Below, piece after piece: positions 1 to 14,589 of a DNA stretch of 64,000 bases. Every line of letters begins with the position of its first letter. Positions within the stretch are counted from its first letter, which is position 1. Position numbers and translations under genes: made by a program. Below the pieces are notes generated by a model, which was not told the origin of the DNA, did not search any database, and saw only the letters and a program-made list of their open reading frames with translations. The DNA comes from Callaeas wilsoni (taxonomy: Eukaryota > Chordata > Aves > Passeriformes > Callaeidae): contig VWPU01003223.1 of the NCBI GenBank assembly GCA_013398955.1, forward strand, positions 644,162 through 708,161. The letters are read 5' to 3'.

Positions 1-3000
1 TGTCTTTGTGACACTGGTAATCAGATGGAATGAAAATATCTCTCCAGAGTTTAAAGAGTCAGAATACTTTAATTCTTGTTATACATGCCTGTGAAATACA
101 GTATTTTGCTTCTATCTTCTGTGTCCTCACCCCAAAAAAGTCTGGATGTTTGTGTAAGGCATAGGCTGTTTCCTACCATCAAACACTTACAGACAATACC
201 ACTGTCTCAACCACCAAGCAATATAGTCAGTTGCCCAGGGAGAAGTTTTATCTCCTCATACAAAATGGTTCTAAAATGTCAAACCTTCTCCTAAGTCCTG
301 TGATGGTCACTCTGCCTCTCTCAGGCAACACGGTTTGAACCTATGAGTTACAAATACACTTAACCAAATACTCTGACAACACATTTTGCTCTCAAGAGTA
401 TCTTACTTTCCCTGCTGTTGCACATCAGACTCCAGGAAAACACTTTCCCCATGGAAGTTGTGCAAGTACTTTCCACATCAAGAGTGCCCTGACAATGGCA
501 TTATCTCACAAAAAGTTTGTTCAGAATAAAAATCACTTAATATTCCTGACTGTATAAGGATGAAGGAAAGGAAATCAGCAGTCCCCAGGTAGTCAGGGGT
601 CAGAGGGGTTGTGCATGGCCAGTTTGCCCTCCAATAGCTACAGAAACAATAGAATTTCTTCTATAATGGACAGCTTGAGGACTAGAGTCAGGACCTACAC
701 ATTATTGCACAGGCAAGATTCTTTGCCTGAGCCCACTGATGGTAATGTTCACATGGAGCACATTCACATGCACATAATATTTGTGAGATGTCTCTCATAT
801 CTCATCTTCTCTAAGGTTTTTCTTATTTTGTCTTTGCAAGATGCAATTTTATTTTGAATATATAAGAGTCAAACAACTGCTGATATTACAGGGGGATGGG
901 CAAAAAAAAAAAGTAAGTTCATTCCAAAATGAGAAAACTCAGTTAACCTGATGAAAAAGAACATCATAACAGGATTTGATCTCACTTCCTTTGATATGTG
1001 AAACAAATACAGTTACTCCAGGAGACTTTGAGAAACACTTATGGAAAATTACAGGTGATGAATAACCCACAGGAAGACTTATTTTGTTCCCTGAATGCAA
1101 TACTGAGAATTAAAATAATAGAAAAGAAAGGCTACTAGATCAAATCCCATTTTTGTTTCTACCAAAAGCTATATTTGTTCCAGTTCCCATGATATTTTCC
1201 ATCTGTTTTTCCAAGCTTTGCTTCATCAAGTACGAAAATAAATTTGATGAATACATAAGCAGGTCAGATACTGTAACTGTTTTTGTTCAACACCTAAGTA
1301 TTTCTGTTGCAAATTCAAAGAACAAACCCAATCTGCCTGGCTCACAAACACTGTCCTGCTGTTTTCCCTTGGACTAGCCACACAAACCAAGAAAACAAAA
1401 ATTTTCCAAGATGAATACAAAATCAGTATTTTATTTTTGTTTCGTTATAATTTTATATGCAACTAAGAACCAAAGCAGTGCCCATTCCAAGTCCAATACA
1501 AAACAGCCACTACTAAGAAACAGAGCAAGGAGCCCAGGACGTGTCCTTATTCTGTTCTTTGGGAGAAATGGATCCATCAGCCCTCCGTAACCACGGGGCT
1601 TTACGAAAAGCAGCATAAAATACATGGCAAGTCTTTTCCTGTCTGACAGTAAAGAACTCCTTTTTCAATAGATTTAAATGAAAATCTTGATTTAAATTAG
1701 AAAAATTTAGGCTTTTAATATTTGTTGCACACTAGCGCACGTGTTTCACATACGTCTGGTGTATCTGTCTTTATTTAATAATCACATGAAGGACTGTACA
1801 ACAAAACTTCCACTACAAGGGAACAGAAATCCAAGACAAACATGATCTGACCAAGTCATATATCATTTGCTTGTAACAGATCCAATATACCGCCCCGACA
1901 AAGTCATCTGTTACCAAGCTTGTGCTGAAGACTTCAGGGATCACCTTCATCACAGCAGTTAACGGCACAAATAAATCTTGTGATGAAACTCACAGGATTT
2001 TTTTGTTATCATTTTTTTTTAAGAAACATAAAATGCAGCAATTCAAGGCTTCCAAAAGGCTTTTACAGAACAGTGCACGGCTACTGGAAGGAACTTCAAG
2101 ACACAGTCCCTACGACCTCCTCTTGCACAAAGTCTACATCTCTCCAAGCCATTATTTTGTGATAGTCCAGAGATGACAGGAGCCACAGACTGACACTAGG
2201 CAAGGGCATCTTGTGTGTGGCTTTCTCTTAATGTGAGTGGCAGCTGGAGAAAGCCATTGCCACAGAACCCTACTGCTCCCCTCTAAGTACTAACAAGTAT
2301 GCTGTGAGCCGCAGCTCAGGAACCACTCTCAAATTTAAACCTAGCAAAAGCAAAAAAAAAATTTGTTAACGCTGTGCTGTCATACTAAGCATGCTCCATA
2401 TGTTTAAGATCTTCTGTGATCTTAAGACAATGAACTAATGCATTACATAGACCTGCATAAAAATAATAAACTCAGCTTAGCAGAACCACTTTGTGTGTGT
2501 ACATACATTTGACAGAAGTCTAGTCACAGATACCTAGCAACATAAAAATCAGGCAACCAGTTCAAGGTAGCCAAATAAATGCTAAGTTCTGTTGTGCCTA
2601 TATCTCCTGACACTATTGATGCTTCTATTCCCAGTTCAGGTTTTAACCAGCATTGTGCAAAACTATCACAACAAACTCCAAAGCTAAAAGAAACCATAAG
2701 GAACAGACACAAGGTTAAACTATGGAAATAAACTACCTTTGCTCAAGCCATTGCAGTTCCATTAAGGGTCCAAAGTAAAAGGTATACTCTTTAAGTAAGT
2801 GTATTTTTAGATTTTTTTTTTATCACAAACCCAAACAAACTGTGTTTTGGAGCACCAGACCAGATGGTTTTACCATCTCTCCCTGCTTGAGATTCTGGCC
2901 ATGGTAAATAGACCACAGAATCATTTTCTTAAAGCAAAACAAAAGCAGGCTGCTATTAAAAGAACAATGGAATAGGAGCCCTAGATCTACTCTCCCTTCA

Positions 3001-6000
3001 GAGAAAAAATTTATTCCCCAGTTTCACAGGCTCGCTGGCCTGACACCCTGCTGCCAAGTTAGAAAAGTAGAGCATACACTTTAAAGTCCAGTTTTCATTT
3101 CAGAGAAAACCACACAACCTCACAGATACATACACGGACACAAGGGCTATCTAGTTTTACACGAATCTTGGTTTTGTCATGTGGGTTTATACACAATAAG
3201 TAAAATCCCACAAAAAAATGAAGAAAAGGCACACTTCCCACTACTATGCAGTCTTATAGTGAAAGGCAGCAGCCTGAAGAAAACAAGAGACACATCCCTT
3301 TAAGAAAAGTTATTTACAAGGTTCACCATAAAAATAATTTTTGTAACAAGCTATTTCAATATTAAAAACTGAAAACACTGAAAACTACTTTTCACATTAA
3401 AGTGGGCAAATTCTCCAGCAACACATAAAATGGTAAGTCTCCAGACTGGCATTCCTTAGCAAAGCACATTTCAAATCATTCTTCTTATTAATGATCTAAG
3501 ATCTAAACTGGAAACATACATCTTGTTTCCTAGCCCTAACTATAATCAGAGCTAAAATGGGTGTCAATAGAGCAAAGATCACCAGTTACCACTACACTTC
3601 AAGGGTATTCCAACAGTGTTTCTCACTTTAGAACTTAACAGTCTCAAAAGAAGAGTACTGAAGTGAGAGATAGTACTCCTAAATTGCACTGTTAATATAA
3701 TTTGCTGTCTGTGATTACATTCAGGACTCTTGGAGAACCTACAGCTTAGAGAAAATTTCCTCAGAAAGATGCTATGAGCCAGAAATCATGATGCAGAAAG
3801 TTGCATGGTTGGCTGCATGATTTAATCTCAGATTAAACTTTTTCACATCACCTCTAACCAACTTGAAGCTTCACTGACAGATTTTTTCTTCCCATTCAAG
3901 CAAATGGGAATGCTGGGTGCCTGAGTACCAGCCATCCAGCCACTGGGATCTCCAACCAAATTCAGCAGAGACTCAATCTGAGAAAAACAAGCTAGCTCTG
4001 ATGGCTGACAACTTTTAAGCCTTTTATCTTTCAAATCAATGCTACACCAAACAGCTGCAGGATATGCTGGATGGCATCTTCTCCAACTGCTGACATTGCC
4101 AACACCGGCAATGCCCAGGACAAACTGAAGTGATGTGTGATGAAGGCTATGATGCCTTGGTTTTGTCAAAAGTAAGAGCAGTGAATATAGCCAAGCATTT
4201 GAGACAAATTTTGTAAGAACTTTACAGGAAATGCAGACTTAGTCATAATCTTATTTAATTTACTGCAAAACAGTTATCTTGATTTGTCCATACACACACG
4301 CACTCCCCTCCAGTATGGGGTCAGGATTCACCACACGCTGGCATCTTTCCAAAGGCTAGTGCTCTTACTCAGATGCGGTTTCCAGTTAAGCAAAATCTGA
4401 TAGCCAACCACAAGAGTATATGTACATTTACTCTCTCTTACACTTACACAATGTTTTATTACAGGGAGAAACAAAGTTTGACCCTTGGAGTTTTAGAGAA
4501 ATTTTTAAGGCTACAAAAGTAAGAAACATCTAACAAGTGCTGACTAGCAGTAGGTGCTAGTTAGTATTAAGAAAAAGATATTTTATAGATCAAATATGAC
4601 ATCACATCAACAAGTTTGATCCAGAAAATAGTCTCTAGATACTTTTCTCGTATTAATGCAAGCCAAGACACTAATTCACAACAGATATAATCTGACAAAT
4701 CTACTTCACATATTTTTAGTGTATATCAACTATGATTCTCTTTTAGAATTTATTCCATAGTGCTTTGTCAAGATTCCTGTTCCACAGAATAATTAGTGTG
4801 TTGACTATATTTGATGTGCAGAGACTAATTCTGACCCATGCTGTGTAACAAAGATTGGCTAGAAAAGCCACTTGAAATAGTTTCTGGTCTCTGACTGGAC
4901 TGAATTTTTAAAGCACTTCCAGCATGAGCAATCAAGCTTAGTAATTCCAAATAGGATTTCCGAGAACTGCTATGGATGTGATTTTCAAATTAAAGTTGCA
5001 CTTAAGCAGAGAGCACATTTACCGGATTATTTCAGTGTCCAGAGACAAAGCAACATCAATATCATGAGAATAGTTAAGAGCAAGTTCAGTTTGAGTTTTG
5101 TTGCACATATGGAAAGCAATACAAGGAAGAAGAAAGCTTTCTGTATATTCAGCTGCCTCTATTTTTAATTAATAGCTATTTTTTCCGAGCTTTGGTGAAA
5201 AGAGCTATTTCTTATTGAGAGAAAATCCAAATTCCTTCCATTTTCTTTCAAACTATTTACATATAGAACTATCCAGTGAAACTATAAACTTGTACCACTG
5301 CACCGATGTTGGACTGTTAAAGAAGCAGAATTGCTAATATTGCCGACTGAAACATCACATTTCAGAGTTGAATATTAAGTGGGCTGAAGCGGCAAAACAC
5401 TGTTAGGAGCTTTGCCAGCAGTCCCACTCCTGCGCAGCGGGACCTACCTCAGGCCCCCTGGTACCACGTAACCTGAACTTTGGCCTCCATGCAGGAGTGG
5501 CTCAGAAGCTTGGATAGCTGTCCTGCTTTCTGGTGTCCTCCTCTGGGGTAAAATACTCAATGACTTTTTCCCAGCAGTAATCTGGTTCTTGTTTCAGTTT
5601 CACCCTCAAACATTGATCACTACCTCTGCCAGTAATACAGAGAACCAGTACCATAAACGCCAACTGCTTAGTTATAATTTTAGATCTAAAGGGACTGGAG
5701 TTCACGTAACTGATTTTGTTACTTTGCATGGTTGCTTGCTTACTTATAAGTATGCACCTAAAGGGAATGAAGGAGTAAATCCAAAGAAGGTCATCTTTAC
5801 GTATCAAGGCTGCTTTGCTCTCCAATATATGTACAGCTGGAGACAACAGCAGGAGGAAGCATATTCCAACAGAAAATAGTAGGAAAGCCATTAAAAGTTT
5901 AACAGCAAAATATATCACGGCAAAGATACGCACTGGAGACTACCATCTTTAATTCTAGAGAGAATAGTTCATGGAAGCCCTCTCCCTGTTGAAAACTCCA

Positions 6001-8230
6001 ACACTGAAAACTGAATTTATCAAACTAGCAGAAACTGTTAGTTGCTGAAATTTGAATTATAGTAAGTAGAACAACATATAGCCTTGTGGGAAGGTACCCG
6101 ATAGAGAAAACATAGTGAAATAAAATTAAAATGAACAGTTCACCAAATATTTTGAAATGGTAAACATTTGCCAATAAAGTAAACAAAGGGAGAATTCTGG
6201 CAACTGAGTCAGAATTTTAATCCAAGGTGCTGAGGAAAAAAAAAAGGAATGATCCCCTCATTCAAAAACCTCTACCAGTCACATCATCTCTAGGAGTGGA
6301 GAAACACTGTTCAAGTCTAAAACCGCAGATCTTGGATCTGCCACTGCCAGATTTAAAAAAAAAAAAAATTTGGACAACTGCATTAAATGATTACTAAGAA
6401 ATCCAGTCAGAGCTGGGAATCTCTCACAAAAGGCTACTTGAAATAACCAAGTTACACTGCTCTTCCCAAGACAGAAGTGTTATTTATTTCCTCATTACTT
6501 TTCTACCTTCTAAAGCTGACACTACCTTGCTCCCTTTCAGAGGGACAGCCAGGCACAGTTGTTTGTCAGTGCTGGAGAACAAAGCCAAAGGAAAATGTAC
6601 AAAGCAGTAACAGCGGCTCCACACCCTGACCCTCCCTCCCACTGAAGTCACTCAAAAAAAACAAGCATTTGCTTCCCTAGGGGCACATTTGACCGCAAAA
6701 AACTTGCTTATATTTTTCAAGTTTCCTGAACCTCCATTGGGCACCACTCACACCTGTGTCAAAAGTACAGCATAGTCCTACTCCCTGTAATCCGTCAAAT
6801 CGTAGCATTTTTTAGCAGGACCATTACAATCGCAATCCAACACAACGGTTGCTCTCTGTGCTGCACAGCAGCTGTACTACACCACCAATATTCTTGGGTG
6901 TTTCTATAGAAATAGCTGAATGCAGCAGACCCACACCAAGAACCATCCCAGGCAGATGATGCATTACTCCGCAAGAAGCCCCAGAAGACACAAACAAGGT
7001 AGAAGGAATAAAATAAATAAGATTTTCTGTGACCCTAAGGATGGGATTATAGCATTTTTTTTTTAAGCTTGAGCAGGAAGCCTTTCTAAATTACATTTCT
7101 TGGATTTTATTGTATTATCTTCATGGCACAGTTATTACACATTAAAGGTAATGACTCTCTTCTGCAAGTAACCTAATATTGAACATGATTGATAACCCCT
7201 ATCTGGGCTTGAGAGAATGCTGAATTTCCTAAGTGGAAGGAGGGGAACTGAGTTGGATGAGGTGAATAGGGAATAGCTTGAGTGGATTATGTGCATGCAT
7301 AAGAAAAACAAACTGCTAGGTTTTCACTAGAACACAGTATTTTCTTGAAAATACCCACTAATGGCAAACAAATGGGGAAAAAAATCCCCAGATCTTCCAT
7401 TTGTGGGTAATTCTGCTCAGACTACAAATATATACACTATTGTTATTCTTATCCACTTGGTAATTTTGCAAACACACATACGCACAAAGAAACACACACA
7501 GTACCTTACATGTGCACACACCAATGCTCACAAGTCGATGGGAAATTTAGGATGAGAATTTATATTCCAAGGGAAATGTGGCCAGTTTGACTTCTCTTGT
7601 TCCTTTGAATCATCTTTGTGGGCTGGAATCACTGAACAGACTACTGATGCCTGATTATCTTGAGACACTCTAAAGCACCAGGTTTGTTCAGGCACTAAAG
7701 AAGACACGGGGCAACATGGGGGGGTGGCCCAATAGGGGAGGACATGCAGAGACTTCCACTGGTTCCCAGGCAAGACAGAACAAAGTGTCCCCACACACAC
7801 AAACACCATTTCTCTGCTAGGTCTGATGACTTCCGTCCTTTTGAGACTGGGTTAACCGTCATCTCCAGTGAGTAAGAGGCAAAAGCAAACCTAAAGCCTA
7901 AGGTGGAGCTGCTTCTTCAGAACTGACATCTCCTTCTCTCACACACCTAATGTTAATAAGCAAAGATTTGCCTTAGTATTCCTCAGGTCCTTGTCCATTC
8001 CCATGGAAGCTTTCTGACTCTCTAGCCCACCTACTTACTGATGAATCATCTCACTGCTCCAGCAAACCTGGTCAAACTGTCTTGGCTACATTCATTACAT
8101 TGCTTTCAACTAGAGAAGAGAGGGGGAAAAAGAGCGACAAAAAGTATTTTTTAAAGTAGCAGTTAAATTAAAATTGTTCAAATATAGAACAGAATTGTTT
8201 CTTTGTGAAACAGAAAAAGCATTACTTGAA
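1..8230. other. Intronic, unique AT-rich sequence
   Basis: No coding sequence or recognisable transposable element. It contains A-runs and scattered short repeats. The longest minus-strand frame (5502-5933) begins with a hydrophobic stretch but matches no family I know; see findings. A small hairpin is at 2404-2425. Confidence 0.5.
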
Positions 8231-8281
8231 GGTGTGGGGGTTTTGTTTTTTGGTTTGGGATATGTTTTGGTTTGTTTTTTT
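8231..8281. repeat. T/G-rich simple repeat
   Basis: A G-run followed by TTTTG/TTTGG units over about 50 bases, similar in texture to the repeat near 12.8 kb. No flanking element is recognisable. Confidence 0.7.
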
Positions 8282-11200
8282 AATTGAAGTTAGACCAAAG
8301 ATCTGATAACCCTTATAAGGCACTATACAATCAGTTAATAGCCTCCTAATCATGAAACCAGAGCAAGCCACTGACAAGGAACAGTCTCTGGTGTGACTGC
8401 AAATGCATCAGCATTTCTAGCTGCTGTCACACTTTTTTGGCAAAGTTGTCCTATGATTTTTAAAGCTATTTTATTCATTCAAGCACTCACATTGTTAAAT
8501 TTGCCCTCAAAAAAACACCCAAAAATATAGTACATTAAACATGAGTCAATAGAGAAAGTTTGATCCAGTAGAACCCGATCATTTGTCAAGGCTTTGGAAA
8601 GTGCATTTTTCCCTTCTTGCAGAAGGGGAGAATATTCCTCTTTTCTGCCCAGCAGGGCAGGCATGGGGGAAAAGGACAGGGAAGATTACCTGGAAATTAT
8701 TCCCTTCATCCCCTGTCATTTGCCAGAGAAGGAACCACCAGCTGCTACTCATCCTTCCCGAGATCTCAGCAAGCTCTGGGAGGGCAGCAGGGTGGCTGCA
8801 GGGAAGGACAGCATTTGTTAGAGCTTGTGTGGGGTCAACATGGTGGCACTACCAGGGGGTGGTAAAGGCTATTTTAGAGACACTGTACCAAACTTTCAGA
8901 AAATCTGAATCCCCACTCCTCCTCCTCACACAGACACTGATAAACAGCAACAGTTTCAAGGTACTTTTTGAAACTAAAGTGTCATATTATGGAAGTTGGT
9001 ATTTATCATGTCAGTCTTTTGATTTTTAAAGGCTTGGCGACTCTTGTATTTGACATTATAAGGATCGAGTTGTAGAAAGATTTTTTCTACTTTAAAACTG
9101 CTTCCAGTAACAGTTTCCTGAGATAAGTCTCCATCAATAATAACCCAGAATATTTCTCCTTTATTCTTAAACTTGTGTCAGGTACAAGTTGGGGCCTCTA
9201 TGACATAGGATATTTTCCAGATTCAAGAGCTAATAAACAGAACAAGCTGATGTATTCAAGTATTAAAGAAGGCAAACAATGAAAAAATAAAAACAAACCC
9301 AAAAGCAACTGCTTAGAACTATGGAGAAGGAAATAAGTCATCAGTTCAACAGCTCTTGACATTTATTATTTATTCTCTCATTCACGTTACAAGGGAGGAC
9401 ACTGTGCAAAAGTCATTGAACAATAACCTATGACTTTCAGTAACAGAGTCAGGGAAGAAGTTTTGTCCCATGCAAGTTCTGTCCATTTTCACAGACATTT
9501 TTGCCTGTCAATCTTTCAACACAGTAGTTTTGCATCTTTACTGTGCCATTAGTCCCTTAGAACACATCATGCCCTCTAAAATAGAGGGATTCAAGGTTTT
9601 TTCTAAAATATTCTCTAACTTAAGAGCAGGAATTCTCACTTTTTTAAAAAACTATGTCCAGAATGCTTACTGACTTCAAAACTTCATGTCCCAATAAGTA
9701 CATCAGAGGAAGGCTGAGGTCTGAAGTCTGAAATACCAAATACTCTGGGTGTACCTACAGCAGCCCTTAAGCATCCAAGTACTTATATGTGCAAGCAGAT
9801 CCGAAGAAATCAGTACAGCATGAAGCATGCAAGAGATATCATGAAACAGGCGGTCTGCAGTTTACCTGTAAGGCTAAGTGGAACTTTAAAATGGAATATT
9901 TGGATGTGAATGGAACGAACAGAGAATGTTATCCCACGATAATGAAATCGATTCAGATGACTGAAAATCTATATAAATGATGTACAGACTGCTAGACTAA
10001 AATTTATGCACAAAGATTGAAATGCAGTCTGTGGCATAGGTTAAAAATTACAGCATTATATTTCTGCAATATTTCATCCTTTATGTTTTGGTTTTTTCCT
10101 TGAACTGCTCTTAGAATCATTTTTCTTGACAGAACCTTTCCTTTTACACTTGAATAACCTCACTCTTCTTCTAAACTGTCTTTCTGAGCTTCTATTCCAA
10201 TGCATCAAAAGAGCAATGCATGATCATAGGAAGTAATTTGCTCAAACCATTCTCTCACTACTCAACTTTGAAACAAATATACTCAGGTATAAGTTTCTGA
10301 GACTTTGTTTTCTTCCTACGCTGGTTTTAATGTGGTAAACTCTCTGCATTAAGTTGGCTGCTTCCAGCTTCCCTCTCTATTAGCTCAGAATCAGCCTTAC
10401 ATTACAGCGAAGAACAAAGCAACTCCCAGCTTGCCTCCTTACCAGAGAAGCGAGGACGTAAAACTGTACCTTCACACACACTATTAAAATGTGCAAAGAC
10501 AAAGAAGCAGCACATGGTAACAGGGAGATTGAAACTAACCTCTAATATACTGCTAGAAATTAATCTGAAAATGTACATTTTTGCACAACTAAAAAATGTC
10601 AGCATTCAAAAAACAAACAAAAATATCAAAGCAACAAAACAAAACACCGACCTCCACCCACTTGTGCTCCTTGAGAAACCTAAGCAGTACTCAGCCCCAA
10701 AATAAGAAACATTCTTGAATGCAGCTCTTCCCCAACACGGGAGAAACAGAGGAAGTAGGAAAAGTTACATACAATAGCATTATTTTTCCCCACTTCAGAT
10801 GCAAATAACTACCCTACAAGAGCCTGTAGTAACCAGTGCAGGACATTCAACTAGCTGTGGAACTTAACGAGTTATTTCTACTCCTAGATCTATTACTAGA
10901 CTTAGTTTCTGAAGGAATGGGTATTGGGCTATCCAAAGAGTACACTTAATGTAATTTGACATGTATTTCATTCATGCTAAGAACTACCGTAACTTTTGAA
11001 GTAAGCCGGTGTATTGTACATGACTTGTAATTTTGGGAATAAGAGAAGAAAACTAAGCAAAATGTTACCAAAATTAGCTTACCTCTCTAAGCTTTCATTT
11101 CCTAAAATGATTTAGCAAATGCCTCCTTATCATACACAGGCAGCATGTTTGTGGGCAACTGAAAGTGAGTAGTTGAGCTCTCAGACTAAAACAGAAGTGA

Positions 11201-12476
11201 TGAATGATAAGAAAGATCTCAGAAAGGGGTTAATCTGTCTTTTTGACAGCTGAGTTAAGATAGGGGTCATTGAAGTCTCTCTCAATCCTACAAATCAGCC
11301 TTACATTCTCAGACATGAAATTTCAAGGTTAAATCTACCAAAGCCATTATAATAGCAACTCAGTAGAATCCTTTACCGAGGTTTAAGTAGTTTTCCTACC
11401 ATGCACACAGAGCCTGTCTACAGGCACCTTCTTCTGAGAATTATATTGACTCACACTACCGTGCCCTCTCTCTGGCTTGCTATCCCAACCAGGGTAGTTC
11501 AGACATATCCCAACCAGCTCAATGTATTTCTGCTCCCACAAATCAGCTTTGAGGCCCAGTCAAGCTGCCCACATGAATATTGAATGAAAGGTAAAGAAAG
11601 ACTCAAGCAAAAACTCAAACCGCAACTTGTCCAGTACACACAAAAGAGGGATTCAGAGCTTGGAAGGAGGAGTCAAAGCAACCTGGAGACGCACAAGCTG
11701 TGGGACCTGCAGTAAATGGTCATTTGTGGACCATCCTGCTTGGACAGGAGAACATGAACAGTGAGTAGGTTCAAAGGCTTTGAGCTACTAAAGCAGGAAT
11801 GACTGATATCAAATCTTGATAAACGTTTCAAGCTATGATCACAAAACTGCAAAAGAAACCCTGAAAATACCAGTTAGCAACTTTTTTCAAGTTTACTATT
11901 TCTTAACACACTTATGCACAACATCTCTTGCTTGTTACACTTTTCTCAAGAATGCTCTGAGCTCTTGAACTTTACAGGAGGAAACAACGTAATTTCAAAT
12001 AACTGACTTCAAATCAACCTTTTATTATCCTGTTTCTCACATCTCAGTAGTTATGTTGAGAAGAGTCAGTACTGATGAGAACAAAACTGTACTTTATTAT
12101 CAAACAGAAAGGTCTATGCAGGGTATTTTTATTATCTGTAAACATGATATGCTCAGTGTGCTCTCTGATTTTAAAAATAGATACCTGAAACTCACAGGTT
12201 CAACTCAGACCTTTATATTTTCCTCTATTTTATTCTCGTCATCCCTTCTTTGAGAGGTTAAAAACAGCAATTCTACTAAACAAATATGAATATCTTACGG
12301 AATGCCATGAGTCACATTTTTAATTCGCTTGATCTTTTCCATACAAGGCATTGCCACCATCTCACAGATATCCCTGAACAGCTGCGAGTACACATAAACC
12401 ACACAAACTCATTTTATGGCTGCTCTGTTAATCAGCTCTCAGATCCCTACACTTCCCTTCAGGAAGTCAAACTTAC

Positions 12477-12510
12477 CTTCAGGACATGTTCATCTTCAGG
12501 ACATGTTCCA
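12477..12510. repeat. 17-bp tandem duplication
   Basis: CTTCAGGACATGTTCAT (12477-12493) is followed directly by CTTCAGGACATGTTCCA (12494-12510). A recent local slippage or duplication is likely. Confidence 0.85.
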
Positions 12511-12828
12511 AGCATAGAGTATGCGCATGGGTACTTAAAATTGTTATTATAATAATTACTCTTCTTTTTTCTTAAGACCTATCTAGAACCATAGCAGTGG
12601 AAGAAAATGCATTAAAAAACATCTCTATCACTTCAATTATGACCTTTTCCTGCATCTAACAATAAAAGCCAAACCACCTCATTTACTTTAGAAAAAAGGA
12701 ATAGACACATGACAACTGTTCCAGAGTGATTTGCTTTTTCAAATGCCAACAGTCATTTTGAGATAGTAACTAGTTCCTGATGCTCCCCAGTGCTACATCT
12801 AGTAACAGAGGATGACTTCGGAACAAAG

Positions 12829-12901
12829 ATTTGGTTGGTTTGTTTGTTTGGGTTTTTGTTTGGAGGTTTTTTGTTTGGTTTGTTGTTTTTGGGTTTTTTT
12901 A
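12829..12901. repeat. T/G-rich simple repeat (GTTT-type)
   Basis: Irregular TTTG/GTTT units with T-runs cover about 70 bases. On the minus strand this is A/C-rich. It may be a decayed (AAAC)n microsatellite or the remnant of a retroposon tail. Confidence 0.8.
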
Positions 12902-14555
12902 AATAACATCATCACATCAAAATAATATTTGTGCTTAGTAGTTAATACCAGTGCTCCTAACACAGGAGAAGCTAAATATTTTCCTGTACAATCAACAGCC
13001 AACTGATCATTCAGATCTAGATATACTACCAACAGTTCACGATACCATGGTATGTCTTGCTGACAAGAAAATAAATCTATAACCTAGACTTCTGCAGAAC
13101 ACGTAGGTTTCTCAAAGGTAGAAGGCATATCAGATTTGATTCAGAAAAAAAAGGGCAAAACTCAACTGTGGTTTGCTTTAATTTGTTTGACATAGTTTCA
13201 TTTTCCCTAAAAAAGGAAAAGCTGACAAAGGAGGTAGGAGAAAGGAAGAAAAGAAACAAGAAAAAAACCACCAGATATGTGAATTAGTGCTGTGGTGGTC
13301 CTGGGATTTGACTGGGAGAACAATCTCTCTAAAGGGGAAGCCAATACCAGAATGAGTTAGGTAATAAAAAGTCCAGATAAATCCAATATTTAATATGGAA
13401 TTAACTTTATGATGAAGACATTGTGTGCAGTTTAACCTCCCACATGTCCTATTTCCATTCCTTACTAATAGGGGAACAGAATTGATGCACAAACCTTTAT
13501 ATCAGGGGCCACTGCAGGTGTCACACATCACACCAGCTCTTAGTCCCAGTTTTGATCCTATCTCTGCATGGCTTTATCCATACCAATTCAGAGTATTCTC
13601 CGTGTGTGTGACAGGAGTGCCATAGGCACTATGTGACTTTCACAGCATCCATTCTACCAACAGCCTCGTCCTGAGCCTCAGCAATGGAGGCTGCACTGCA
13701 CATGTGCCCTGCAGGTACCTGGGAGAAGACAGATAAACATGGGAAGAGCTCCTGCTAGCAGTGTCAGACGTGGGGGTCTCCACTCACATAGGAAAATACT
13801 TTGCACTGGTTTCCTGGACCCAAGTGTGTGCCATTGCTATTTGCTCTGTAGCAGAAGAAAGACTACAGGAAAGCCACTGGCATAACATGCTAGTCAGCAC
13901 AGGCCATGCAAGGCCTTTATTACCGTCTATTCAAGTTCCTCAGCATGTAAATAGTGAATGAATTGCTAATAATTTCTCATTTATTTCTAGTTCTAAAAAA
14001 CACTGTTGGGAAAGTTTTCTAGTAAAGGTTGTCAGAGAAACTAAATTATAAAGTAGTAAAATATCTTGGATCAGCAAGGAACCAACAGAGGAAAAAGGAG
14101 CCAATTATTCAGCACAGCAAAAGATCAGCTGTAAGGTTTGAGGTCTGCTGGCTTATTTTAAAGTATATTTACCTGCAAGTGGACGTCCAGAATCACACTT
14201 GCTGAACACGGTCTCTTGCCACTTTGAAAACTCAGTTGCAGAACCTGCACGCCCTGCAGTTTGGTAGCCCAGCATGAAAAAAGTGAAGCCTAGAAAGAAG
14301 CCTGCTGCTAATCAAACAGACCTGAAATTACTGAAATGAATGTTAATCTCTAGTCACTAACCTGTTTATTCTTTAGCTATTTAAAACAGAAGAAAAAAGA
14401 GCTTTGATCCAGCTCCAAGAAAAATATTGTTGTTTACATAGAGTGTTCAATATGTTCAGCCATGATCTGGAATTATTTCAGCTATTGGCTGCATATTTCA
14501 CAACTCTTGCTATTAACACTCAAGACTCTTTTGGCTCAGAAATGCTGGACTGACT

Positions 14556-14589
14556 TTCTTGCAGGTAAATATTCATTTACCTGTAAGGA
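14556..14589. other. Hairpin with near-symmetric arms
   Basis: CAGGTAAAT and ATTTACCTG pair perfectly around ATTC (14571-14574). The stem extends outward with one G-U type pair and one bulge to about 16 bp. Both strands therefore carry an AG/GTAAAT-like word. Confidence 0.65.

Noticed and set aside
7484..7515. CA-rich stretch as a microsatellite
   Set aside because: The ACACAC units are short and interrupted, so it is not a clear tandem repeat.
8583..9029. A 148-codon plus-strand frame
   Set aside because: It starts at TTG, all three plus frames are open over part of it, and no domain is visible. The local GC rise explains the lack of stops.
12584..12600. Possible CR1 terminus (AGAACCATAGCAG)
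   Set aside because: Only about 13 bases resemble a CR1 end and the adjoining sequence does not continue the match.
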